64,000 bases of DNA from Clostridia bacterium (GCA_017631085.1 JAGBTY010000003.1:1-64000), one strand, 5' to 3'; counted from the first letter of the stretch, positions 51,900 through 63,588 are shown. Numbers and translations: made by a program. The notes: generated from the letters alone by a model not told the origin.

Positions 51900-53096
51900 A
51901 TGAGTTATAATCAAAAGATGTTCGGGCTCGGAAGCAAGCGCTCGATAATCAGAGAAATTTTTGAATACAGTAAAATGAGAAGTGCGGAGATAGGCGCTGA
52001 TAAGGTCTTCGATTTCAGTCTCGGAAATCCAAGCGTTCCCGCCCCCGCAGAAGTAAACGCAACGATCAAGGAGCTTCTTGACACTCAAAGCTCGGTACTG
52101 CTTCACGGATATTCCTCCGCGCAGGGCGATGCGGGAGTAAGAGGCGTTATATCCGATAGCATCAAGAGCAGATTCTGCGTGGATATGTCTCCAAATCTTA
52201 TCTATATGACCTGCGGAGCAGCCGCTTCCCTTTCTATCTGTCTTAAGGCTGTCATTGAGGAGGATAAGGGCGACGAATGTATAGTTTTTGCCCCCTTCTT
52301 TACCGAATACAGAGTTTTCGTAGAAAACGCAGGCGGAAAGCTCGTTATAAGCAAGCCTGTCGATAAGACTCTTGAAGCCGACGTCAAAGACCTTGAGAGC
52401 AGAATAAACGAAAAGACCAAAGCGATAATCGTAAACTCCCCCAACAATCCCAGCGGAGTCGTCTATTCGGAGGAAACGATAAAGGCTCTTTGCGCTCTTC
52501 TTGAGACAAAGGAAAAGGAATACGGACACGACATATATCTTATCGCCGATGAGCCATACAGAGAGCTTGTTTACACCAACGTAAACGTTCCCTACCTTAT
52601 GAATTATTATAAGAACACTCTAGTTTGCTATTCCTACTCAAAATCTCTTTCCCTCCCCGGTGAAAGAATAGGTTACATAGCGGTAAATCCCGAAATGAAC
52701 GACGCATCGAATATTTACCTTGCAGTCTGCGGCGCGGGAAGATCTCTCGGCTACGTTTGCGCGCCCAGTCTCTTCCAGCAGGTGATCGCGCGTTGCATCG
52801 ACGCAAAGGTCGATATCGAGATATACCGTGAGAACAGAGACCTCCTTTATAACAACCTCACCGAATATGGCTATGAGTGTGTAAAACCCGACGGAGCTTT
52901 TTATCTCTTTGTCAAGGCTCTCGAGGAGGACGCGTACAAGTTCTATGAAAGAGCAAAGGCGCACGAGATACTCGTCGTTCCATGCGACGATTTCGGAGTC
53001 AGCGGTTATGTAAGAATTGCTTACTGCACCGACAAAGCTCGTGTCCTCGGAGCACTCCCCGCATTCAAGGCTCTTGCGGAAGAATACGGAAAGTAA
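51900..53096 (+). CDS. PLP-dependent aminotransferase (class I/II)
   Basis: A 398-residue fold-type I aminotransferase. It has 'FDFSLGNPSVPAP', 'HGYSSAQGDAGVR', 'IVNSPNNPSGVVY' with the conserved Asn, 'IADEPYRELVY' with the PLP-ring Asp, and the Schiff-base Lys in 'YSYSKSLSLPGERIGY' (near residue 244). It ends the operon. With IorAB and the ligases it should convert aromatic amino acids to the 2-oxo acids that IorAB consumes, completing an oxidative fermentation to aryl acetates. Exact amino acid not readable. AAGGTGAT precedes the ATG. Confidence 0.92.
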   Translation: MSYNQKMFGLGSKRSIIREIFEYSKMRSAEIGADKVFDFSLGNPSVPAPAEVNATIKELLDTQSSVLLHGYSSAQGDAGVRGVISDSIKSRFCVDMSPNLIYMTCGAAASLSICLKAVIEEDKGDECIVFAPFFTEYRVFVENAGGKLVISKPVDKTLEADVKDLESRINEKTKAIIVNSPNNPSGVVYSEETIKALCALLETKEKEYGHDIYLIADEPYRELVYTNVNVPYLMNYYKNTLVCYSYSKSLSLPGERIGYIAVNPEMNDASNIYLAVCGAGRSLGYVCAPSLFQQVIARCIDAKVDIEIYRENRDLLYNNLTEYGYECVKPDGAFYLFVKALEEDAYKFYERAKAHEILVVPCDDFGVSGYVRIAYCTDKARVLGALPAFKALAEEYGK

Positions 53097-53102
53097 CATA
53101 AA

Positions 53103-53417
53103 AAAACAGAGCCCGATCGGCGTATGCCCTAAAGTGTAGCTTTGAAACAAAAAAGATACGTTACCTACCGATAGGAAAAGGACAGAAAATAATAGGGAAA
53201 TTTATCCCTTATTCTCTGTCCTCTTTTCTTAGCAAGCACTGCATTTGTGGTCACAAATGCGAAATAATGAATTGACGGCAAGCCGTCATGAATTGAAGCC
53301 TTACAGCTTCATGATTTGAAACCTGCCGATTTCATAAATTGAATTGCCCCATTTATCTATGCCGAAGGCAATTCATTGCTTTGTGCCCTTAAGGACACAA
53401 AGCATAGGCTCTGTTTT
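53103..53417. repeat. Serial-hairpin element bounded by 11-bp inverted repeats
   Basis: AAAACAGAGCC (53103-53113) is the inverse of GGCTCTGTTTT (53407-53417). Between them lie seven successive palindromes: AGGACAGA/TCTGTCCT (53179-53222), GCATTTGTG/CACAAATGC (53241-53260), TGACGGC/GCCGTCA (53273-53288), TGAAGC/GCTTCA (53294-53311), TGAAA/TTTCA (53317-53334), TGAATTGCC/GGCAATTCA (53340-53375) and TGCTTTGTG/CACAAAGCA (53377-53404). Several are separated by ATGAATT-like spacers. It has no coding capacity. It lies between convergent genes and may also terminate both. It resembles the MITE-like hairpin strings dispersed in gut Clostridia; no clear target duplication is visible. Confidence 0.75.
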
Positions 53418-53427
53418 CTTTTATTAC

Positions 53428-54249
53428 TCAATCCTCAAGGAATTCGTCCTTCATACCTATGGTATTTGTCTTGTGGGTTGCAATATTGCCCTTGTCCTCC
53501 TTGGGCGATCTGTTCAGTATCTTCTTGTACTGTCTGTAAAATGTAGCGTAATTTTCAAAATGGCATCTTACAGCCACCTCGGTAGGCGGACAACCCTGCC
53601 ATATAAGCTGTTGCGCATACAGCATCTTTTTTTGATTTATATATCTCATAAGGCTTATTCCAAGATGGTTTCTGAATACGTGCGCAAGCCATGAAACACT
53701 AACGTAAAACTCAGCCGCGATGGTTTCAGCGTTTATAGGCTTTTCTATGTTAGCATCTATGTATCGAAGTATACCTTTTAGCGTATAATTTGACCTGCCA
53801 AGCTCGTCTCCCGTCTGTTTCTTACAATATTTAAGTACGGTAAGTACGGTTCGAAGCCCCCCGTTTATATAGCCCTCTCTGTCCTCATCGCTGAACTGTC
53901 CGTCATATTCACCCCAGGTCTTAAAAAAGCCGTCAACCACAGAATTTTCCATAACATTATAAATAACGTATTCCTGATCAGACTCTATACATATATCACA
54001 CCCTGACACCTCTTCCTCGGTAAAGTTTATAATGTATCTTTCATATGCTGCATCCGAACGAAGATGAAGATAGTGATATATTCTCGGTCTTACGATAAGC
54101 AGATCTCCACGATTCAGTCGGCAGACCGTACCCTCGATTATAAACTCTGCATCACCGCTTGTAAAATAAAGCATTTCAAAATCACTGTGTATGTGTCTGT
54201 GAAACATACTCTGAGTTGGTTTTGATGTTTTTTGGTGATGATAATACAT
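53428..54249 (-). CDS. AraC-family regulator, divergent from the hexuronate genes
   Basis: A 273-residue transcription factor. The N-terminal cupin (about 15-95) has 'MFHRHIHSDFEMLYF' and 'LNRGDLLIVRPRIYH', typical of sugar-sensing AraC proteins. The C-terminal double helix-turn-helix (about 155-255) has 'ETIAAEFYVSVSWLAHVFRNHLG' and 'PPTEVAVRCHFENYATFYRQYKK' signatures. It probably activates the uxaC-uxuA operon from the shared 170-bp intergenic region in response to a hexuronate or its product. GAGGT precedes the ATG. Confidence 0.92.
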   Translation of the reverse strand: MYYHHQKTSKPTQSMFHRHIHSDFEMLYFTSGDAEFIIEGTVCRLNRGDLLIVRPRIYHYLHLRSDAAYERYIINFTEEEVSGCDICIESDQEYVIYNVMENSVVDGFFKTWGEYDGQFSDEDREGYINGGLRTVLTVLKYCKKQTGDELGRSNYTLKGILRYIDANIEKPINAETIAAEFYVSVSWLAHVFRNHLGISLMRYINQKKMLYAQQLIWQGCPPTEVAVRCHFENYATFYRQYKKILNRSPKEDKGNIATHKTNTIGMKDEFLED

Positions 54250-54305
54250 CGTTTTTACCTCGCGTCTAAAAATATTTTTGCGCCTCTGTTTTTCATTGGA
54301 AAACC

Positions 54306-54334
54306 ATTATAACACAAATGTGCAGAATTTGCAA
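54306..54334 (-). promoter_or_regulatory. Promoter of the AraC gene
   Basis: On the minus strand, TTGCAA (54334-54329), 17 bases and TATAAT (54311-54306). Confidence 0.75.
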
Positions 54335-54355
54335 TATATTTTGCGAATTTTGTTA

Positions 54356-54384
54356 TTAACTTTACATTTAGGCAATGATATAAT
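54356..54384 (+). promoter_or_regulatory. Promoter of the uxaC operon
   Basis: TTAACT (54356-54361), 17 bases and TATAAT (54379-54384) with extended TGA. The imperfect -35 fits an activator-dependent promoter. Confidence 0.7.
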
Positions 54385-54418
54385 AAGATTGACAAAAAAT
54401 CATAGGAGATATTTTAAT

Positions 54419-55747
54419 ATGAAGGATTTTTTTGGTAAAAAACTGCTTTTAAATTCGGCTGCGGCAGAAGAATTGTATGAAGAGGTAAAATCTCTCCCCA
54501 TAATCGACTACCACTGCCACCTTGACCCCAAGCTGATAGCTGAAGACAAATGCTTTTCCGATATCGGAGAATTCTGGCTGTCGGGCGACCATTATAAATG
54601 GAGAGCCATGCGTATATGCGGTGTAGACGAATATTACGTAACAGGCGGCGCATCATACAAGGAAAAGTTTTTGAAATTTGCAGAGATACTTCCCCTCATG
54701 GTAGGCAATCCTCTCTATTATTGGTCACACATGGAGCTTCGCGGTATCTTTGGCATAGAGCTTCCTCTTAACAAGGAAACTGCAGAGCAGATATACGAGG
54801 AAGCGTCTGAAAAACTTACTTCTCTTTCCTGCAGAAAGCTTCTCTCAAAATTCTCGGTAGAGCGAGTAGCCACCACCGATGACCCTGCCGATACTCTTGA
54901 ATATCACGGAAAACACGGAGATACTCTGGTAACTCCTACCTTCCGCCCCGATAACGTATATTCTCTTGAGAGCGAATATCTCGAAAAACTGGGAAAGGCG
55001 GCAAAAATAAAAATTGATTCTCTTTCGGCTCTTCTTCTGGCTCTTGAATCAAGACTCGATTTCTTCGTCGAGAAAGGCTGCTTTATATCCGACCACGGAT
55101 TTGACGCTTTTCCGAAGTCTTACGCTTCCTATGAAGAAGCTACTTCCTTATTTAAGAGAAAGGATGAGCTTACGGCAGAAGAAAAGGACTCCTTCTTCGG
55201 CTTTATACTTCTCTGGCTCATGAAGGAATACAAAAAGAGAAACATGACCGCACAGCTTCACTTCGCCGTAACGAGAAACGTAAACCCCGAGCTTTTCGGT
55301 ATTTGTGGAAGAGACAGCGGAATAGACACTATTAGCTCCGCACCCGATGCAAAGGCCCTCATTTCTTTCCTGTCGAAGCTCACCGATGACGAGCGCCCGG
55401 ATATAGTTCTTTACACGCTTAACGACGCAACTCTTACTGCTCTTGCATCGGTCAGCGGTGCATTCAGACGGGTGCGTATGGGTGCTGCATGGTGGTTCAA
55501 CGATACGGTAGAAGGAATACGTCACAATCTCTCTGTCATATCCGAATATTCCTCTCTTGGAGTAAATCTCGGAATGCTCACCGACTCAAGAAGCTTTTCA
55601 AGCTACCTCAGATTTGACTTCTTCAGACGTATCCTCTCTGACCACGTTGGAAATTTTGTTGAAAACGGTGAATACGACAAGGCTTCTGCCATTGATGTCG
55701 TCAAAAAAATATGTTACTATAATGCAAAGGAGATGTGCGAAAAATGA
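54419..55747 (+). CDS. uxaC: Glucuronate isomerase (uronate isomerase)
   Basis: A 442-residue TIM-barrel metalloenzyme converting glucuronate to fructuronate (and galacturonate to tagaturonate). It has the N-terminal 'IDYHCHLDPKLIAEDK' with His32 and His34, 'ERVATTDDPADTLEYH', 'TAQLHFAVTRN' and the family's 'GAAWWFNDTVEGIR' near the C-terminus. It is somewhat shorter than the usual 465-470 residues. The longest frame (54278) runs back through the promoter; the ATG at 54419 with AGGAGAT is the real start. Its stop overlaps uxuA as ATGA. Confidence 0.95.
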   Translation: MKDFFGKKLLLNSAAAEELYEEVKSLPIIDYHCHLDPKLIAEDKCFSDIGEFWLSGDHYKWRAMRICGVDEYYVTGGASYKEKFLKFAEILPLMVGNPLYYWSHMELRGIFGIELPLNKETAEQIYEEASEKLTSLSCRKLLSKFSVERVATTDDPADTLEYHGKHGDTLVTPTFRPDNVYSLESEYLEKLGKAAKIKIDSLSALLLALESRLDFFVEKGCFISDHGFDAFPKSYASYEEATSLFKRKDELTAEEKDSFFGFILLWLMKEYKKRNMTAQLHFAVTRNVNPELFGICGRDSGIDTISSAPDAKALISFLSKLTDDERPDIVLYTLNDATLTALASVSGAFRRVRMGAAWWFNDTVEGIRHNLSVISEYSSLGVNLGMLTDSRSFSSYLRFDFFRRILSDHVGNFVENGEYDKASAIDVVKKICYYNAKEMCEK

Positions 55748-56778
55748 AAATGACTTTTCGTTGGTACGGCGAGAGCGACTCAATACCGCTTGAATATATA
55801 AAGCAGATACCCGGTATGAGTGGCGTCGTTACCGCCGTTTACGATGTTCCTGTTGGTGAAGTATGGCCTGAAGACCGCATAGCAAGACTTTATGAGTTGT
55901 GTCATGCTAAAGGCCTTGAGATGGAGGTCATAGAATCCGTACCTGTTCACGAAGATATAAAGCTCGGAAGACCTTCGAGAGACAGACTTATCGCAAATTA
56001 TGCAACAACAATCAGAAACCTGGGAAAATACGGCGTAAAATGTATCTGCTATAACTTTATGCCCGTTTTCGATTGGCTTCGTACTAATCTCAAAACAGTT
56101 GCAGAGGACGGAAGCAATTCCCTCTCCTACAACCATGACGAGCTTATGAAGCTGGACCCCAGAAATCTTCACCTTCCCGGTTGGGATGAAAGCTACACTA
56201 CAGACCAGCTTAACTCGCTCCTTGATGCTTACAAGGATATAACCCACGATAAGCTCTTCGAAAATCTCGTTTATTTCCTTGAGGGTATTATGCCCGCTTG
56301 CGAGGAGACGGGAATCAACATGGCTATACACCCCGACGATCCGCCATGGGATATGTTCGGACTTCCAAGGATCATTACATCTGCAGAAAGCTACGATAAG
56401 CTTTTCGCTGCAGTTCCGTCTATCCACAACGGCGTTACCTTCTGCACAGGCTCTCTCGGTGCGGGAAGATTCAATGACCTTCCGTATATGGCTAAAAAAT
56501 ATACAGAGAGAATACACTTCGCTCACATTCGTCAGCTTTGCCTCAGAGGTGAGCTTGACTTTACCGAAAAGGGACATCTTACCGATATGGGCTCTCTCGA
56601 TATTTACGCCATCGTAAAAGGACTTGTTGAGGGAGGATTCTGCGGATACGTTCGTCCTGACCATGGACGAAATATCTGGGGAGAAGACGGAAAGCCCGGC
56701 TACGGACTTTACGACAGAGCCCTTGGCGCAACATATCTGTATGGACTCTTTGAAGCAATCGAAAAAGGAGGAAAATAA
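55744..56778 (+). CDS. uxuA: Mannonate dehydratase
   Basis: A 344-residue enzyme that dehydrates D-mannonate to 2-keto-3-deoxygluconate. It starts 'MTFRWYGESDSIPLEYIKQIPG', and has 'YNFMPVFDWLRT', 'AIHPDDPPWDMFGLPRI', 'HFAHIRQL' and 'VRPDHGRNIWGE', which supply the metal and active-site residues of the UxuA family. The ATG at 55744 overlaps the uxaC stop. The SDR gene follows one base after its stop. Confidence 0.95.
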   Translation: MKMTFRWYGESDSIPLEYIKQIPGMSGVVTAVYDVPVGEVWPEDRIARLYELCHAKGLEMEVIESVPVHEDIKLGRPSRDRLIANYATTIRNLGKYGVKCICYNFMPVFDWLRTNLKTVAEDGSNSLSYNHDELMKLDPRNLHLPGWDESYTTDQLNSLLDAYKDITHDKLFENLVYFLEGIMPACEETGINMAIHPDDPPWDMFGLPRIITSAESYDKLFAAVPSIHNGVTFCTGSLGAGRFNDLPYMAKKYTERIHFAHIRQLCLRGELDFTEKGHLTDMGSLDIYAIVKGLVEGGFCGYVRPDHGRNIWGEDGKPGYGLYDRALGATYLYGLFEAIEKGGK

Positions 56779-56779
56779 A

Positions 56780-57610
56780 ATGAAATTACCTTTTAACGTA
56801 GATCTTAAGGATAAAATTGCCGTAGTAACCGGTGCTGGCGGAATAATCTGTAGCGAATTCGCAAAGGCTCTCGCAGAGTGCAGAGCAAAGGTCGCTCTCC
56901 TTGACATAAACGGAGAAGCAGTCGAGGCGGTTGCCGCAGAGATCGGTGATGCAGCTCTTCCCATCAAGTGCAACTGCCTTGATAAGAATGATATAATCAA
57001 AGCAAAGGAGATCATTTCCAAAAAATTCGGAAAGGTAAACTTCCTCATAAACGGAGCTGGCGGAAACAACCCGGCCGCTACCTGCGACAACGAATACATG
57101 ACTCCCGACCTTGAAGGTGTAAAGGATTTCTTTGACCTTGAAGAAAAGGGACTCAAGTTCGTTTTCGACCTTAACATCACCTCGGCATTTCTTGTAACAC
57201 AGGTATTCGCGGAGGATATGGTAAAAGACGGTGGAAATATTATCAATATCTCCAGCATGAATGCTTACCGTCCTCTTACAAAGATCCCCGCATACAGCGC
57301 GGCAAAGGCAGGCATCAGCAACTTCACACAGTGGCTCGCAGTTCACTTTGCTCCCTGCGGAATACGTTGCAACGCTATCGCTCCCGGATTTTTCGTAACA
57401 AATCAGAACCGCTCCCTTCTCTTTGACGCAGAGGGCAACCCCACCCCCAGAACAGGCAAGATACTCGCCGCAACACCTATGAAGAAATTCGGTGAGATAT
57501 CCGACCTTATCGGTGCTCTTCTCTGGCTCTCCGACGATAGCGCCAGCGGCTTTGTTACAGGAACTGTAATCCCCGTTGACGGAGGCTTTTCCGCATACAG
57601 TGGCGTATGA
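56780..57610 (+). CDS. SDR-family D-mannonate oxidoreductase (fructuronate reductase)
   Basis: A 276-residue short-chain dehydrogenase. It has the Rossmann loop 'VVTGAGGIICSEFAKAL', 'LINGAGGNNP', catalytic Ser in 'INISSMNAY', the Tyr-x-x-x-Lys pair in 'YSAAKAGISN' and a late 'GTVIPVDGGFSAYSG'. SDR enzymes of this type sit between uxuA and kdgK/uxaC in many Firmicutes and reduce fructuronate to mannonate in place of the longer UxuB. It completes the three steps glucuronate to KDG with its neighbours. AAAGGAGG precedes the ATG; a longer frame (56624) overlaps uxuA and is rejected. Confidence 0.85.
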   Translation: MKLPFNVDLKDKIAVVTGAGGIICSEFAKALAECRAKVALLDINGEAVEAVAAEIGDAALPIKCNCLDKNDIIKAKEIISKKFGKVNFLINGAGGNNPAATCDNEYMTPDLEGVKDFFDLEEKGLKFVFDLNITSAFLVTQVFAEDMVKDGGNIINISSMNAYRPLTKIPAYSAAKAGISNFTQWLAVHFAPCGIRCNAIAPGFFVTNQNRSLLFDAEGNPTPRTGKILAATPMKKFGEISDLIGALLWLSDDSASGFVTGTVIPVDGGFSAYSGV

Positions 57611-57634
57611 TAAAGGATAAATAGGAGTACGATC

Positions 57635-58453
57635 ATGAAAATAGGAGTTTGCTCGTCATATGTCAACTGGAGATCGATCGCCGACGTGGGCTACGATTAC
57701 ATTGAGGGAAACATGACGGAGATCGCAACCGCCACCGATGAGGAATTTGAAGAGATAAGGAAAACAGCATGCACTCTTCCTATCAAGGTAGAAACCACCA
57801 ATTGCTTCTTTCCTTCCGATGTAATTCTTTATTCATACAAAAAAGACGGCTCGGCTGACATAGAGGGCTTTAAAAAGAAAAAAGAAGAAATCGGTGAATA
57901 CGCAGTAAGAGCTCTCTCAAGAGTACGTGAGCTTGGCGTTAAGATCTCGGTCATCGGCTCTGGAAGCGCTCGCGCAATTCCCGACAGTATGGCCCCTGCG
58001 GTCGCGGAGGAGCAATTTATCGAGATCATAAAGCTGATCGGAGAAATAGCCTCTATGTACGGAGTCCGCCTCTGTCTCGAGCCTCTCCGCCGCGCTGAAA
58101 CCGATTTTATCAACACCTACGCGGAAAGCTTCGCTTTTGCGAAAAAGCTTGCCGATAAAAACATCGCAACCATGATAGATTTCTATCATCAGGCTGAGAA
58201 CGGAGAGCCTCTGGATACCTTTGTGTCAGCAGGTAAGGATCTCGTTCATACACATATCGCCGCCCCCATCACCCGCCAGGCGATCACCGAAAGCGATCTT
58301 GAATATTTCACCGATATCATGAAACATCTTCACAACATGGGATACACGGGAAGAATGAGTCTTGAAGCCTCCATTCCCTCCGATTTCGTGACATCGATCA
58401 AAGCAACTCTACCGCTGATGCGTAAGCTCTCGGAAGTTGTATCAGGCAAATAA
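57635..58453 (+). CDS. Sugar phosphate isomerase/epimerase-like TIM-barrel protein
   Basis: A 272-residue AP_endonuc_2-type TIM barrel. Metal-binding Glu and His positions are visible in 'LCLEPLRRAETDF', 'MIDFYHQAENG', 'VHTHIAAP' and 'MSLEASIPSD'. Such enzymes isomerise or epimerise keto sugars. As the last gene of the hexuronate operon it may epimerise a related uronate or ketose, but its reaction is not readable. ATAGGAG precedes the ATG. A strong terminator follows. Confidence 0.85.
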   Translation: MKIGVCSSYVNWRSIADVGYDYIEGNMTEIATATDEEFEEIRKTACTLPIKVETTNCFFPSDVILYSYKKDGSADIEGFKKKKEEIGEYAVRALSRVRELGVKISVIGSGSARAIPDSMAPAVAEEQFIEIIKLIGEIASMYGVRLCLEPLRRAETDFINTYAESFAFAKKLADKNIATMIDFYHQAENGEPLDTFVSAGKDLVHTHIAAPITRQAITESDLEYFTDIMKHLHNMGYTGRMSLEASIPSDFVTSIKATLPLMRKLSEVVSGK

Positions 58454-58466
58454 TCTATAAAAGCGC

Positions 58467-58511
58467 AAAACAGCGTAGTTGCGAAAAATTCGCAACTACG
58501 CTGTTTTTATA
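58467..58511 (+). terminator. Terminator of the hexuronate operon
   Basis: A perfect 19-bp stem (58467-58485 with 58489-58507) with an AAA loop ends in TTTTT. It is the strongest terminator hairpin of the window. Confidence 0.92.
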
Positions 58512-58600
58512 AACTTTCTCCTTTATTTAAAGCTTTTTCTTTTGTCACCGAATGTGGCGAAGTATGCTTTTTGAGAAAAAAATTAAAGCGTTTTCTTTTG

Positions 58601-61679
<3,079 letters not shown>

Positions 61680-61682
61680 ATA

Positions 61683-61711
61683 AAAATATTGATATTGAAT
61701 ATCAATATTTT
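61683..61711. promoter_or_regulatory. 29-bp perfect palindrome, likely regulator site for lacZ
   Basis: AAAATATTGATAT-TGA-ATATCAATATTTT is a perfect 13-3-13 inverted repeat. It lies directly upstream of the weak lacZ -35 and about 29 bases upstream of the araC -35, so it is placed to activate lacZ. Confidence 0.75.
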
Positions 61712-61739
61712 AACATTGTTTAAACTTTCAAAAAAGACC

Positions 61740-61768
61740 TTGACAATATACCCCTATTAGATTATACT
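61740..61768 (+). promoter_or_regulatory. Promoter of the AraC gene next to lacZ
   Basis: TTGACA (61740-61745), 17 bases and TATACT (61763-61768). The start would be near 61775, which is downstream of the first in-frame ATG (61773). Confidence 0.85.
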
Positions 61769-61796
61769 TAAAATGCAACAGATAGGAGGGATATAT

Positions 61797-62618
61797 ATAA
61801 AGGTAAACAATTATTACACCAATATTTCTTCCGAAGAACAAAGTCTCCCACTTTACATAGTGACCATTGGTGAATCACTTCCCGAAGATCTCGTCAGGAG
61901 ACCTGCGGGAATACCGGATTATCAAATACTGTACTGTCTTTCCGGAGAGGGAGAAGTTACGGTCAAAAACTCTCGCTATACTCTTTCAAAGGGACAGGCT
62001 CTTATTCTCCCGCCCTTTGCCCCCCACGAATATACTCAACAGGGAGACACGCCGTGGCATACTCTCTGGATAACCTACAATGGACGGGCTGCCACCGAGT
62101 GCTTTAATTTTGGATCGGAAATACGTGACCTTTCCTCATTTAACTTTACCGATAGCTTTCGGTCACTCATGACCAAAAAGGAACTAAACGAAAAAAATTT
62201 CAGACGAAATACAAGCTCTGCTCTTTACGAACTTCTTCTTTGTTGCGACGAATGTTCCATATATGGAGGAACTCCGCAAACGCAAAAAAACGAGGACGGC
62301 ATTTTTCAGGTAATAAGATATATTTCTGAAAATTACACAAAAACAATCGAGCTTCGACAGCTTTCTGACATATCGGGGCTTTCCGAAGGTCATCTTTGCA
62401 GAGTGTTTAAGGAATACACCCATATGCGCCCAATAGAATACGTAACACATATACGCATAGAAAACGCAAAATTGCTTCTTCTTACTTTTCCGGATGCACC
62501 TATTTCGTCCATTTCCAAAAATATAGGCTTCAACGACCCTGCCTACTTTGCCAAGATATTCAAAGACAAATACGGCATGTCACCCTCTGAATTCCGAAAC
62601 AAAAGAAACCTTTTATAA
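61797..62618 (+). CDS. AraC-family regulator divergent from lacZ, possible AUA start
   Basis: A protein of about 273 residues. The cupin domain (about 20-95) has 'RRPAGIPDYQILYCLSGEGE' and 'LILPPFAPHEYTQ'. The C-terminal AraC DNA-binding domain (about 175-270) has 'LRQLSDISGLSEGHLCRVFKEYTHMRP' and 'PISSISKNIGFNDPAYFAKIFKDKYGMSPSEFRN'-type signatures. The only in-frame ATG upstream of the domain is at 61773, but it lacks a ribosome binding site and lies above the predicted transcript start. A strong AGGAGG (61784-61789) points to ATA at 61797, seven bases downstream. I give that start tentatively; the ATG start would add eight residues. It likely activates lacZ. Confidence 0.8.
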   Translation: MKVNNYYTNISSEEQSLPLYIVTIGESLPEDLVRRPAGIPDYQILYCLSGEGEVTVKNSRYTLSKGQALILPPFAPHEYTQQGDTPWHTLWITYNGRAATECFNFGSEIRDLSSFNFTDSFRSLMTKKELNEKNFRRNTSSALYELLLCCDECSIYGGTPQTQKNEDGIFQVIRYISENYTKTIELRQLSDISGLSEGHLCRVFKEYTHMRPIEYVTHIRIENAKLLLLTFPDAPISSISKNIGFNDPAYFAKIFKDKYGMSPSEFRNKRNLL

Positions 62619-62650
62619 AAAAATTTATTTGAAATATAAAGGAGAACACC

Positions 62651-63457
62651 ATGAAACACGAAGTTATTCATCTTTGTCGCGACGACGAGAACGTAACGCT
62701 TACCACCTACGTTCAGATATCAAAAGACCAAAAAAGCGACGCTCTGCTCGTTATCCCCGGCGGAGGATATTCAAACGTATGCTCTGACAGAGAGGGAGAG
62801 AATATCGCTCTTGTCTTTAACGGAATGGGTATGCAATGCTTTGTTCTCAATTATTCAACAAAGGAGAAGGCAAAATATCCACGCCCCTTACAGGAAGCGT
62901 CTCTCGCTATGGCGTACATCAAATCACACGCTGAGGAATACGGCATCGATCCCGAAAGAATATTCGTTCTCGGCTTTTCCGCAGGCGGTCACCTTGCAGG
63001 CTCTTTGGGTACTCTTTGGCATAGGCCCGAAGCATACGACCCCATAGGACTTGAATACGGCGCAAACCGTCCCCGCGGTATGATCCTTTGTTACCCCGTT
63101 CTCTCGTACTTCCCCGAAACACACCTTGGCACCTTCTACAACGCGCTCGGCACGAGAAACCCATCCGAAGAAGAGGCATCTGTTGTGTCTTTGGAAAAGC
63201 ATGTTGACGAAAATACCGTCCCCTCATTTCTCTGGCACACGGCAGATGACGCGAGCGTTCACGTGGACAACACACTAAAAATGATGAGTGCCCTTGCAAG
63301 AAACAAAATATACTGCGAAGCGCACGTATATCCCCACGGTCCTCACGGAATGGGACTTGCAACCCCCACTACCGATGCAAGCGACGGACAAATGACCGAC
63401 GAACGCATCGCAGAATGGCCACGCCTTGCGAGAGCATGGATGAAAACAGTAAAATAG
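62651..63457 (+). CDS. Alpha/beta hydrolase, acetyl-esterase type (BD-FAE-like)
   Basis: A 268-residue cytosolic serine esterase. It has the oxyanion motif 'VIPGGGYSNVC', the nucleophile elbow in 'VLGFSAGGHLAG' (Ser near residue 115), Asp in 'TADDASVHVDN' and His in 'HGPHGMGLA'. It resembles xylan/acetyl esterases that deacetylate imported oligosaccharides. AAAGGAG precedes the ATG. It follows the AraC gene by 32 bases and may share its transcript, linking it to galactoside or xylan-type glycan use. Confidence 0.88.
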   Translation: MKHEVIHLCRDDENVTLTTYVQISKDQKSDALLVIPGGGYSNVCSDREGENIALVFNGMGMQCFVLNYSTKEKAKYPRPLQEASLAMAYIKSHAEEYGIDPERIFVLGFSAGGHLAGSLGTLWHRPEAYDPIGLEYGANRPRGMILCYPVLSYFPETHLGTFYNALGTRNPSEEEASVVSLEKHVDENTVPSFLWHTADDASVHVDNTLKMMSALARNKIYCEAHVYPHGPHGMGLATPTTDASDGQMTDERIAEWPRLARAWMKTVK

Positions 63458-63559
63458 ATCAAAAATTATTCGAATAATTCCTTTTATTCTTATTCTTTAT
63501 TTAACATAACAAACAAAAAACCACTCCTATATTTATCACTTTTGACACTCAAAGAAGAA

Positions 63560-63588
63560 TTGACATAATAAACTTTATGTGATATAAT
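63560..63588 (+). promoter_or_regulatory. Promoter of the solute-binding lipoprotein gene
   Basis: TTGACA (63560-63565), 17 bases and TATAAT (63583-63588) with extended TGA: full consensus. A second TTGACA lies at 63542-63547. Confidence 0.9.

Noticed and set aside
53241..53404. Possible CRISPR array in the serial-hairpin block
   Set aside because: The palindromes differ from each other in sequence and spacing, there are no constant repeats with unique spacers, and no cas genes are present.
54278..54418. 47-codon N-terminal extension of uxaC
   Set aside because: It runs through the promoter and leader; the ATG at 54419 has the ribosome binding site and begins the family's normal N-terminus.
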